Shown piece after piece: positions 35,988 to 44,180 of a DNA stretch of 64,000 nt; the first letter of the stretch is position 1; each line of letters starts with the position of its first letter. The DNA lies in NCBI RefSeq assembly GCF_023499215.1, contig NZ_JAKHSK010000001.1, positions 124,001-188,000 on the forward strand. The letters are read 5' to 3'. The notes under the pieces were generated by a model. The model had not been told where the DNA came from and made no database searches. It saw nothing but the letters and a program-made list of their open reading frames with translations. A program made the translations under genes and the position numbers. The stretch comes from Zunongwangia pacifica (GTDB lineage Bacteria > Bacteroidota > Bacteroidia > Flavobacteriales > Flavobacteriaceae).

Positions 35988-37227
35988 TCTTGAACGTTGG
36001 CAGGAAATTTTTGAAACCATCAGTAAAAATAAGCTGCGTACATTTTTAACTGGACTCTCGGTAGCTTCAGGGATTTTTATTTTGGTGATTCTTCTTGGTA
36101 TTGGTGAGGGGATGAAAAACGGTATTGAAAGAGAATTTCAGAGTGATGCTGCCAATATCATTTATGTTTTTCCGGGAGTAACTTCAAAAGAATATAAAGG
36201 CTTAAATCCAGGCCGGATGATTCAGATGAAAAATGACGATTATCAATTCACTACTACAGAAAATAAAGAGGCACTAGAATATAAATCTTCAGTTTATAGA
36301 ATTTGGGGTGGGATGGTAAGCTTTGGTAAAGAGTCTGGTTCTTATAGGGTAGAAGGCGTGTATCCAGATTACCAATTTCTGGAAAATAGTAGTATGCTTT
36401 TAGGCCGTTTTATAAATTATAAGGATGTTAATGAGTCGGGCAAAGTTGTTATTATCGGGAATCGGGTAAAGAATGACTTATTTAAAGATGCAAAAAGTAT
36501 TTTAGGAGAATATGTAGAAATTTCAGGAATTAAATTTAAAGTGGTTGGGGTATATACAGACCCTGGCGGGGAACGTGAGGAAAGCAGGGTTTTTGTTCCT
36601 ATTACTACAGCCCAAAAAGTTTTTGGGGGCGGTAATGATATTAACTATATGTCCTATACGTTGCAACCCGAAGGTACCTATGAAGAAGCTTTAGCCTCAG
36701 CTAACAAGTTTACTAAAAAAGTAGAAACCTACTTAAAAGGAAAGCATACCATTGCGCCAGATGATAATAGCGCAATTAGAGTTAACAATATGCTCGAAAA
36801 TACAAAGCGATTTTATGACCTAATGGGCATGATAAAAATGTTTTTTTGGGGAGTAGGTATTTGTACGATTATCGCCGGAATTGTTGGGGTAAGCAATATT
36901 ATGTTGATTATTGTAAAAGAGCGAACCCGGGAAATTGGTGTACGTAAAGCTTTGGGAGCAGAGCCGATTTCTATTATTGGGATGGTGCTTCACGAGTCTA
37001 TTTTTGTGACCTCTTTTGCTGGATTTACAGGTTTGATTTTGGGATTAGTTCTACTGGATGTAGTTGGACCCATGATACAAACCGATTTTATATATAATCC
37101 AACCGTAAATTTTAATGTGGCTTTATCTACGGTATTCATATTAATTGTAGCGGGAGCGGTAGCAGGTTTTTTTCCGGCCTACCGGGCGGCAAAGATTAAA
37201 CCAATCGTAGCATTAAGAGACGAGTAA
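35980..37227 (+). CDS. MacB/FtsX-type ABC permease 1
   Basis: The 415-residue protein has the MacB layout: one N-terminal helix (about 20-42), a large periplasmic domain (about 45-280) and three C-terminal helices starting near residue 285 with VGVSNIMLIIVKERTREIGVRKALGA, the FtsX coupling segment to the ATPase. It overlaps the ATPase gene by eight bases and is 12 bases from the second permease. These transporters push substrates from the periplasm outward in tripartite systems and do not carry them across the membrane. The two permeases probably pair as a heterodimer. Confidence 0.9.
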   Translation: MFDLERWQEIFETISKNKLRTFLTGLSVASGIFILVILLGIGEGMKNGIEREFQSDAANIIYVFPGVTSKEYKGLNPGRMIQMKNDDYQFTTTENKEALEYKSSVYRIWGGMVSFGKESGSYRVEGVYPDYQFLENSSMLLGRFINYKDVNESGKVVIIGNRVKNDLFKDAKSILGEYVEISGIKFKVVGVYTDPGGEREESRVFVPITTAQKVFGGGNDINYMSYTLQPEGTYEEALASANKFTKKVETYLKGKHTIAPDDNSAIRVNNMLENTKRFYDLMGMIKMFFWGVGICTIIAGIVGVSNIMLIIVKERTREIGVRKALGAEPISIIGMVLHESIFVTSFAGFTGLILGLVLLDVVGPMIQTDFIYNPTVNFNVALSTVFILIVAGAVAGFFPAYRAAKIKPIVALRDE

Positions 37228-37239
37228 AAATTTTAAATC

Positions 37240-38505
37240 ATGTTTAGTAGAGATCGCTGGGACGAAATTATAGAAGCGCTAACCGCAAACTGGTTTAGAA
37301 CGCTATTAACTGCTTTTGGGGTGTTATGGGGGATTTTTATTTTGGTGATTCTTTTGGCAGCCGGTAAAGGATTAGAGAATGGTATTAAACAAGGATTTAG
37401 TGGCATGGCAACAAACTCTATGTTTATGTGGTCACAAAATATTTCTAAACCTTATAAGGGTTTGCCTAAAGGTAGAAGATATAATTTTAAGCTAGGTGAT
37501 GTAGAAGCCATAAAACAAACGGTGCCCGGTTTAGAGATTGTTTCTCCCCGTAATCAATTAGGAGGCTTTGGAGGAGCAAACAATGTAGTACGTGGTTTAA
37601 ATAGTGGAGCTTATAATGTTTATGGTGACTATCCTGAGATTATAAGGCAGCAGCCTATGGATATTACTTCCGGGCGGTTTATAAATTATTCCGATATTAA
37701 AGATAACCGAAAAGTCGCGGTGATTGGTGAAGGCGTAAGGACAGGTTTGTATGATATAAAGGAAGAAGTTTTGGGAACCTATATTAAGATTAACGGGGTT
37801 AATTTTATGGTGATAGGAACTTATAAGAAAAATGGGAGTGGCGGAGGAAATGCAGAAGAAATGCAAAAAGAGATCTTTGTCCCATTTACGGCATTTTCGC
37901 AAGCCTTTAATATGGGGGATGTGGTTGGATGGATGGCGATCACCGCAAATGACGATCATTCTATAACCGAGCTTAAAAATAGTGTTTTTGATGTTATTAA
38001 ATCCCGTCACAGTATCGCTCCAGATGATGATCGGGCAGTAGGGAATTTTGATTTATACGAAGAATATAGCCGTATTAACCGTTTGTTTATCGCATTGCGT
38101 CTGGTGGCCTATTTTGTAGGAACACTTGTTTTGCTATCAGGAATTATTGGGATTAGTAATATCATGCTTATCGTAGTAAAAGAACGTACAAACGAGATTG
38201 GTGTTAGACGGGCTTTGGGAGCAAGTCCCTGGAATATTAGGGGGCAAATACTTTTAGAATCGATATTTCTTACCATTATTTCAGGTATGGCAGGAATCAT
38301 TCTTTCCACCTTGGTCATTTTTATAATTAATATGATTTTAGACGGGATGGATACTTCAGAAATGATGTTTATTAACCCATCTGTAAATATAGGGGTTGTT
38401 TTAATCGCATTGGCCATCCTTGTGATCTCTGGATTGCTGGCAGGATTGATTCCGGCACAAAATGCAATAAAGATCAAGCCTGTAGACGCTTTAAGAACAG
38501 AATAA
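37240..38505 (+). CDS. MacB/FtsX-type ABC permease 2
   Basis: The 421-residue protein is a paralogue of the preceding gene with the same order: N-terminal helix, periplasmic domain and three C-terminal helices with GISNIMLIVVKERTNEIGVRRALGAS. The two differ throughout the periplasmic domain, so they are not a recent duplication. With the shared ATPase they would form an asymmetric transporter. The adaptor gene follows 33 bases downstream. Confidence 0.9.
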   Translation: MFSRDRWDEIIEALTANWFRTLLTAFGVLWGIFILVILLAAGKGLENGIKQGFSGMATNSMFMWSQNISKPYKGLPKGRRYNFKLGDVEAIKQTVPGLEIVSPRNQLGGFGGANNVVRGLNSGAYNVYGDYPEIIRQQPMDITSGRFINYSDIKDNRKVAVIGEGVRTGLYDIKEEVLGTYIKINGVNFMVIGTYKKNGSGGGNAEEMQKEIFVPFTAFSQAFNMGDVVGWMAITANDDHSITELKNSVFDVIKSRHSIAPDDDRAVGNFDLYEEYSRINRLFIALRLVAYFVGTLVLLSGIIGISNIMLIVVKERTNEIGVRRALGASPWNIRGQILLESIFLTIISGMAGIILSTLVIFIINMILDGMDTSEMMFINPSVNIGVVLIALAILVISGLLAGLIPAQNAIKIKPVDALRTE

Positions 38506-38538
38506 CAAGTTAAGATAAAAGAATAAATACAATCAAAA

Positions 38539-39657
38539 ATGAAAAGAACAGTTACCATCATTATTTTAGCCGTAATTTTTATTGGCTTTCTAGGTTCGCT
38601 GTATTATTACTTTCAAAAGGGGCAGGAAGATCCAGTGGTCTATCAAACCGAACAGGCTTCTGTACAAACCATCACTAAAAATACCGTGGCAACCGGAAAT
38701 ATCGTTCCGTTAGAAGAAATATTAATTAAGCCTAATATTAGTGGAATCATAGATGAAATTTATGTTGAGGCGGGGGAATCTGTTGAAGCCGGAGACTTAA
38801 TTGCCAGGATTAGGGTGATCCCTAATGTAAACTCGTTGCAAAGTGCAAAAGATGCGGTGGCTACCGCTAAAATTAATCTTGATAATCAAAAGAAAATATT
38901 CGAGCGTCAAAAATCTTTATTCGATAAAGGGGTTATTTCTGCCAACGATTATGATAATGTAGAAGTGGCTTATCAAAGAGCTGAGCAAAACTACAAATCG
39001 GCACAACAAAATTTTGAGATCGTAAAAACCGGAACCACCAGAGGGATTGGTAGCGCGGCAAATACATTAATTAGAAGCACCGTTACCGGAATGGTGCTCG
39101 ATGTACCTGTGAAAACTGGTAACCAGGTAATCGAATCTAATAACTTTAACGACGGAACTACGCTGGCTACGCTTGCTGATGTGAATAAGATGATTTTTGA
39201 AGGTAAAGTAGATGAAAGCGAAGTTGGTAAAATTAAAGAAGGCTTACCGCTTGAAGTAACTGTAGGTGCTATAGAAAATAAAACTTTCGATGCGGTTTTA
39301 GATTATATCGCGCCAAAAGGAGTTGAAGAAAACGGAGCAATTCAGTTTGAAATTAAAGGAACCTTAGATAAGGCAGATACCACTTTTATTAGAGCGGGAC
39401 TAAGTGCCAATGCTTCAATAATTTTAGCAAAAGCTGAAAATGTACTGGCTATAAAAGAGGCTTTAGTTCAGTTTGATAATGATACGCAACAACCTTATGT
39501 GGAAATAGAGACAGGAAATCAGCAATTTGAGCGTAAAGATGTAGAGTTGGGCGTAAGTGATGGAATTAATGTAGAGATTAAAAGCGGAATAGATAAAGAC
39601 GATAAAATTAAGGTATGGAATCAACTCAAACCTGCTCAAAATTTCGCTGCAAATTAA
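38539..39657 (+). CDS. Periplasmic adaptor (membrane fusion protein) 1
   Basis: The 372-residue protein has an N-terminal membrane anchor (about 5-25), a split lipoyl/barrel-sandwich domain (ISGIIDEIYVEAGESVEAGDLIARI and later STVTGMVLDVPVKTGNQV), an alpha-helical hairpin between them (about 95-165) and C-terminal beta domains. It is the MacA/HlyD-class adaptor linking the ABC permeases to a TolC-like channel. The operon has a second adaptor after the TolC gene. Confidence 0.9.
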   Translation: MKRTVTIIILAVIFIGFLGSLYYYFQKGQEDPVVYQTEQASVQTITKNTVATGNIVPLEEILIKPNISGIIDEIYVEAGESVEAGDLIARIRVIPNVNSLQSAKDAVATAKINLDNQKKIFERQKSLFDKGVISANDYDNVEVAYQRAEQNYKSAQQNFEIVKTGTTRGIGSAANTLIRSTVTGMVLDVPVKTGNQVIESNNFNDGTTLATLADVNKMIFEGKVDESEVGKIKEGLPLEVTVGAIENKTFDAVLDYIAPKGVEENGAIQFEIKGTLDKADTTFIRAGLSANASIILAKAENVLAIKEALVQFDNDTQQPYVEIETGNQQFERKDVELGVSDGINVEIKSGIDKDDKIKVWNQLKPAQNFAAN

Positions 39658-39718
39658 TTTTCTGTAGTTTTTGTAACAACTCAACTTTTTGTTAGACATA
39701 TCTTTTACAATATACATT

Positions 39719-41161
39719 ATGAATAAATTTAGACTTTTTGCCATTTTACTTTTGGTTGGGTTCATCGCCAATGCGCAGGAGAAAAAATGGACCTTGCAGG
39801 AATGTGTGGAGTATGCGTTAGAGCATAACATCTCTGTTAAACAATCTGAACTTGATGTAGAAGCAGCCGAGATTGATAAAAAAGATGCCATTGGTAAACT
39901 GTTGCCAGCGATAAATGGTAGTGCCAGCAACTCCTGGAACACCGGTTTAACCCAAAACGTAACTACCGGAGTGCTGCAAAATCAAACGACAAGAAACTTT
40001 TCTGCAGGAGTAACCGCTAGTATTACTTTGTTCGATGGGCTTAGCAATTATAAGCAGGTGCAACGGGCCAAAATGTCTAAACTCGCGGCGCAGTATTCCT
40101 TAGATAAGATGGAAGATGATATTACATTAGCAATCGCAAATTCTTATCTTCAGGTGTTATTTGCAAAGCAGGATCTGGAAGTTTTAAAATCACAAAACGA
40201 AGTAACCTTAGAGCAGTTAGAACGTACAGGGCAATTGGTAGATGCCGGATCTTTACCAAGGGGCGACCTTTTGGAAATCCAGGCTACAAATGCAGATGAA
40301 AAACAGCGAATTATAATTGCACAAAATAATATCAGGATTTCATTAATTAGTCTTGCTCAAACTTTGTTAATCAAGGATTATGAAAATTTTGATATTGTAG
40401 AGGACGATTACGATATCTTCGGAACCGAAATTTTGGATAATTCAGTATATGATATTATAGAAAGAGCTAAAGAAGAACGTTCAGAAATTAGAATTGCTGA
40501 AGCTAATAAAGAAATTGCCGAGCAAAATGTTAAAATAGCACGCGGAGCTTATCTACCAACTTTAGGCGCATTTATCAATTATAACACCAGGGAGACCGGA
40601 GCCAATAGAATAGAATATGTAAACCCTCCTGGTACTACAGTTACAGAAATTGGTTACGTAGAATCTACAGGAGAAAAGGTGGTTACAGAAACTCAGAATC
40701 CTGCAATTCCAACCGTTTTAAGTCCGCGACCATTTATAGATCAATTATGGCTAAATGATGGTATTTCTTATGGGTTTCAATTAAGCGTTCCTATTTTTAA
40801 CGGTTTTTCGGTCAGAAATCAGGTGAAGAGAAGCAAAGTAAATGTACGTAGGGCTGAATATCAATTAGAACAGGCAGAATTGGATTTGGAAGCAAACGTT
40901 TATCAAGCCTATGTAGATGCCACCGGGGCTTTTGAAGCTTATGAAGCAGCTTTAGTAGCGGCCGAATCTCAGGAAAAAGCCTATGAATATGCAACAGAGC
41001 GTTTTGGTGTAGGATTAACCAACGCTTTCGATTTTAGTCAGTCTAAAGTACGTTACGAAAATGCGCAGCGTGAAGTGATTCGTACCAAGTATGATTATAT
41101 CTTCAAACTAAAAGTATTAGAATTATATTTTGGAGTTCCGGTAGCTAATTTAAGATTCTAA
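39719..41161 (+). CDS. TolC-family outer-membrane efflux protein
   Basis: The start ATG 39719 gives a clean signal peptide (MNKFRLFAILLLVGFIANAQ). The frame is open from 39689, but that start adds ten residues before it. The 480-residue protein shows the two internally repeated helical segments of TolC-type channels (WTLQECVEYALEHNISVKQSE early and the YQLEQAELDLEANVYQAYVDA helix later). It forms the outer-membrane exit duct. It lies between two adaptor genes and 61 bases after the first. Confidence 0.92.
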   Translation: MNKFRLFAILLLVGFIANAQEKKWTLQECVEYALEHNISVKQSELDVEAAEIDKKDAIGKLLPAINGSASNSWNTGLTQNVTTGVLQNQTTRNFSAGVTASITLFDGLSNYKQVQRAKMSKLAAQYSLDKMEDDITLAIANSYLQVLFAKQDLEVLKSQNEVTLEQLERTGQLVDAGSLPRGDLLEIQATNADEKQRIIIAQNNIRISLISLAQTLLIKDYENFDIVEDDYDIFGTEILDNSVYDIIERAKEERSEIRIAEANKEIAEQNVKIARGAYLPTLGAFINYNTRETGANRIEYVNPPGTTVTEIGYVESTGEKVVTETQNPAIPTVLSPRPFIDQLWLNDGISYGFQLSVPIFNGFSVRNQVKRSKVNVRRAEYQLEQAELDLEANVYQAYVDATGAFEAYEAALVAAESQEKAYEYATERFGVGLTNAFDFSQSKVRYENAQREVIRTKYDYIFKLKVLELYFGVPVANLRF

Positions 41162-41241
41162 AGAGCTTAATAAGTGCTTATTGATATTTTGGTTTCATCA
41201 AGAACGGGATATTTAAAATTTCGCTTTTAAAAATGTTATAA

Positions 41242-42522
41242 ATGAAAAAGAAAACTCTTTTTATCATTCTGGGAATTATTGTGGTTTTGGCCATATTACT
41301 CGTTGTAGGTAAGAAATCTGGAATGTTTGGTAAAAATGGTAATTTTAAACAAGTAGAAATTACACAAATTAAATCGCTGGATATTGTAGAAACGGTATCG
41401 GCAACCGGAAAAATCCAACCAGAGGTAGAGGTGAAATTATCTTCTGAAGTTTCTGGGGAAATTATTGAGCTTCCAATCATTGAAGGGCAGCAGGTAGAAA
41501 AAGGCGATTTATTGGTAAGGATTAACCCAGATATTTATCAATCTAACGTACAACGTTCACGTGCCAGTATGGAGAATGCCCGCGCTAATTACTCGCAGTC
41601 CCAGGCCAGTTTAAAGCAGGCAAAGGCAGATTACGAACGTAATAAAACACTTTTCGAAAAAGGAGTGATTTCTAAGGCAGAATGGGATGGCATTGTGTCC
41701 AGCTATGAAGTGGCTGAGGCTAATAAAGAATCTGCTTATTACAGTATGCAAAGTGCTGCTGCAACAGTGACCGAAGCTCAGGATAACCTGGGTAGAACAA
41801 ATATCTATGCGCCTATGAGCGGTACAATTTCTAAATTAGATGCCGAGTTAGGGGAACGGGTAGTAGGAACCCAGCAAATGGCCGGTACCGAGATTTTACG
41901 TGTGGCCAACCTTTCTAATATGGAAGTTGAAGTAGATGTAAACGAAAATGATATTGTAAAAGTTGAAGTGGGGGATTCTACCGTTGTTGAGGTAGATGCT
42001 TACCTAAGAAAAGAATTTAAAGGTGTGGTTACTGAAATTTCTAACTCTGCCGATAGTGAGTTAACCACAGATCAGGTAACAAATTTTAAAGTAAAAGTCC
42101 GCATTTTAGAGGATTCGTATAAAGATCTTTTAGAAGGGAAACCGGCGAATTATTCGCCATTTAGACCAGGAATGACGGCTACCGTAGACATTATTACCAA
42201 TAAAAAGAATAATGTTATAGGTGTTCCTATTAGTGCGATCGTTGTAAAAGCCGATACCTCGTCTGTAACTAAGGGAGCCATGCCTCCTAAAAATGTAGAA
42301 ACCGATCCTTCTAAACTTTTTGAATGTGTCTTTGTTAAGAACGGGGAAGAAGCTAAATTGCGCGTTGTAAAAACCGGAATTCAGGATGATGCTAATATTC
42401 AGATTACAGATGGTCTGGAAGAAGGAGAAACTGTAATTACCGGCCCGTATAATGTAGTAACAAAAACTCTAAAATCTGGAGATAAAGTTGAGGTTATGGG
42501 TAGCACCAACGGCGAAGGATAG
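41242..42522 (+). CDS. Periplasmic adaptor (membrane fusion protein) 2
   Basis: The 426-residue protein has a membrane anchor (about 4-21), a split lipoyl domain (VSGEIIELPIIEGQQVEKGDLLVRI and later APMSGTISKLDAELGERV), a long helical hairpin (about 95-180) and C-terminal beta domains. It is related to but clearly distinct from the adaptor upstream and is longer. It starts 80 bases after the TolC-like gene and 20 bases before tsaB. Two different adaptors in one operon may serve the two permeases or act on different pumps. Confidence 0.9.
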   Translation: MKKKTLFIILGIIVVLAILLVVGKKSGMFGKNGNFKQVEITQIKSLDIVETVSATGKIQPEVEVKLSSEVSGEIIELPIIEGQQVEKGDLLVRINPDIYQSNVQRSRASMENARANYSQSQASLKQAKADYERNKTLFEKGVISKAEWDGIVSSYEVAEANKESAYYSMQSAAATVTEAQDNLGRTNIYAPMSGTISKLDAELGERVVGTQQMAGTEILRVANLSNMEVEVDVNENDIVKVEVGDSTVVEVDAYLRKEFKGVVTEISNSADSELTTDQVTNFKVKVRILEDSYKDLLEGKPANYSPFRPGMTATVDIITNKKNNVIGVPISAIVVKADTSSVTKGAMPPKNVETDPSKLFECVFVKNGEEAKLRVVKTGIQDDANIQITDGLEEGETVITGPYNVVTKTLKSGDKVEVMGSTNGEG

Positions 42523-42541
42523 AGTTTAAAATTCGATAATT

Positions 42542-43204
42542 TTGGCTATAATTCTTTGTTTGGAGACCGCAACCACTAACTGCTCGGTTGCTTTGTGTGA
42601 AGAGGGTAATTTAATCGCTTTAAAAGAAGATAATAGTAAAGGCTATTCTCATGCTGAAAAATTGCACGTGTTTATCGATGAAATTTTAAAAGAAAACAAT
42701 CTTAAAATCGATAATCTTGATGCTATTGCGATTAGTAAAGGCCCCGGGTCTTATACAGGGCTAAGAATTGGGGTTTCCGCGGCCAAAGGTTTGTGCTTTG
42801 CTCAGGATATCCCATTAATTTCAGTGCCAACGTTAACCGCTTTGGCCAAGCAGGTAAATCCAAAAGAAGGAGAACAGATCATCCCCATGCTAGATGCAAG
42901 AAGAATGGAAGTGTATTCCGCAGTATTCGATTCAGCATTTAATCAAATAAGAGAAACTAAAGCTCAGGTACTTTCCGAAGAAAGTTTTCAGGAAGAACTG
43001 GCAAAAGGGAAAGTTTATTTTATTGGTAATGGAGTGGCAAAATTCAGGGAAATCTGTGAACATCCAAATGCTGAATTCATTGAAGACCGACTTCCTTCAG
43101 TAAAAGAAATGAATACAATAGCTTATGATAAATACAAAATAAGCGACATAGAAGATGTCGCTTATTTTGAACCTTATTATTTAAAAGATTTTGTGGCAGG
43201 TTAA
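42542..43204 (+). CDS. tsaB: tRNA N6-threonylcarbamoyladenosine biosynthesis protein TsaB
   Basis: The 220-residue protein has the ASKHA-fold start MAIILCLETATTNCSVAL and the conserved SKGPGSYTGLRIGVSAAKGL. TsaB is the inactive partner that holds TsaD in the complex that modifies tRNA at A37. The start is TTG 42542, because no ATG lies near the conserved first strand. Its 3' end contains two hairpins, one entirely inside the coding sequence at 43136-43168 and a terminator that overlaps the stop codon. The next gene is convergent. Confidence 0.95.
   Translation: MAIILCLETATTNCSVALCEEGNLIALKEDNSKGYSHAEKLHVFIDEILKENNLKIDNLDAIAISKGPGSYTGLRIGVSAAKGLCFAQDIPLISVPTLTALAKQVNPKEGEQIIPMLDARRMEVYSAVFDSAFNQIRETKAQVLSEESFQEELAKGKVYFIGNGVAKFREICEHPNAEFIEDRLPSVKEMNTIAYDKYKISDIEDVAYFEPYYLKDFVAG
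43136..43168. terminator. Perfect 14-pair hairpin inside the end of tsaB
   Basis: The bases at 43136-43149 and 43155-43168 are perfectly complementary with a five-base loop. Runs of A and T at the ends would make it a terminator on both strands. It encodes part of the TsaB C-terminus and lies 27 bases before a second terminator. It could stop transcription of the convergent mscS gene. Confidence 0.6.
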
Positions 43205-43225
43205 TAAACCTGCTTTTCTTTTTTT
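43196..43225 (+). terminator. Terminator overlapping the tsaB stop codon
   Basis: A seven-pair stem of GCAGGTT (43196-43202) and AACCTGC (43207-43213) with a T-rich tail includes the tsaB TAA stop. It marks the end of the long efflux-tsaB transcription unit and reaches the end of mscS on the other strand. Confidence 0.75.
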
Positions 43226-44108
43226 ATTCCGATTTATCTGTGCTGCTTTTTTCAGAAGCTTTTAAAACTGTCCCGCTCATTTTTGTTTGATCATAAAGAT
43301 AAACATCACGTTGTGGGTAAGGAATTGTCATACCGGCTTCTTCTAATCTTATTTTCCCTTCTTCCAACATATGCCAGTGAATATCCCAGAAAACGCTGTT
43401 TTTAGCAAAATATCTTACGTAAAAGTTTACTGAATTATCGCCTAATTCACCAACAAGTACCTGTGGTGCTGGTTCTGCCTCAATACCTTCCTGTTCTTTT
43501 ACCAGGTTCATCAACACTTCTTTCGCTTTCTTGATATCATCATCGTAAGAAATACCAAATGTCATGTTTTCCCTTCGGGTATCATTATAACTATAATTGG
43601 TGATATTATCGTTACTTAGCTGTCCATTAGGAATAACGGCACGTTGGTTTCCAAAAGTGTCTATTTTAGTGTAAAATAAAGTAACTTCTACAACACTACC
43701 AGAAACCCCTTGAGCCTCTATCCAGTCTCCAACCTTAAAAGGTTTTAATATGATGATTAAAACACCACCAGCAAAGTTAGAAAGAGATCCCTGTAAGGCA
43801 AGGCCAATTGCCAAACCTGCAGCACCAATCGCAGCAACCAGCGATGCGCTTTCTACACCTAGTTGCGTGATAACTAAAACAAATAGCAGAATTTTAAGTC
43901 CCCAGCTTAAAAGATTAACAGTGAATTTTTCTAGCGTAGGATCAAAATCTTTTTTATCGAAAAGTTTCTGAACGTATTTTTTAATAATTTTTATTACCCA
44001 GAGTCCCACAATCAATAATGCGATGGCACCAAGAAGTGTTGGTAGGTAAGAGATAAATTTGTCGGCGTATTCTTTGGCGATTTCGCCCCAGTCACTTAGT
44101 TTTCCCAT
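43224..44108 (-). CDS. Small-conductance mechanosensitive channel (MscS family)
   Basis: The 294-residue protein has three transmembrane helices, with the pore helix AAIGAAGLAIGLALQGSLSNFAGG rich in Gly and Ala as in MscS, followed by the beta domain (FKVGDWIEAQGVSGSVVEV) and the vestibule domain. It opens under membrane tension to release solutes during osmotic downshock. Length and order are those of the short MscS class. The C-terminal tail after DVYLYDQTK is Ser/Lys-rich. It is convergent with tsaB, and the two stops are 20 bases apart. Confidence 0.94.
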   Translation of the reverse strand: MGKLSDWGEIAKEYADKFISYLPTLLGAIALLIVGLWVIKIIKKYVQKLFDKKDFDPTLEKFTVNLLSWGLKILLFVLVITQLGVESASLVAAIGAAGLAIGLALQGSLSNFAGGVLIIILKPFKVGDWIEAQGVSGSVVEVTLFYTKIDTFGNQRAVIPNGQLSNDNITNYSYNDTRRENMTFGISYDDDIKKAKEVLMNLVKEQEGIEAEPAPQVLVGELGDNSVNFYVRYFAKNSVFWDIHWHMLEEGKIRLEEAGMTIPYPQRDVYLYDQTKMSGTVLKASEKSSTDKSE

Positions 44109-44180
44109 AGTTATATAGTAGTTTTATGCAAAGAGAACAATTTTTTAGGGCAAATGCGAGTAATTCTCGTTTAAGTTTTG

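Noticed and set aside
35980-38505. Recent tandem duplication of the permease genes
   Set aside because: The periplasmic domains differ throughout, and only the FtsX coupling segment is closely alike, so the duplication is old.
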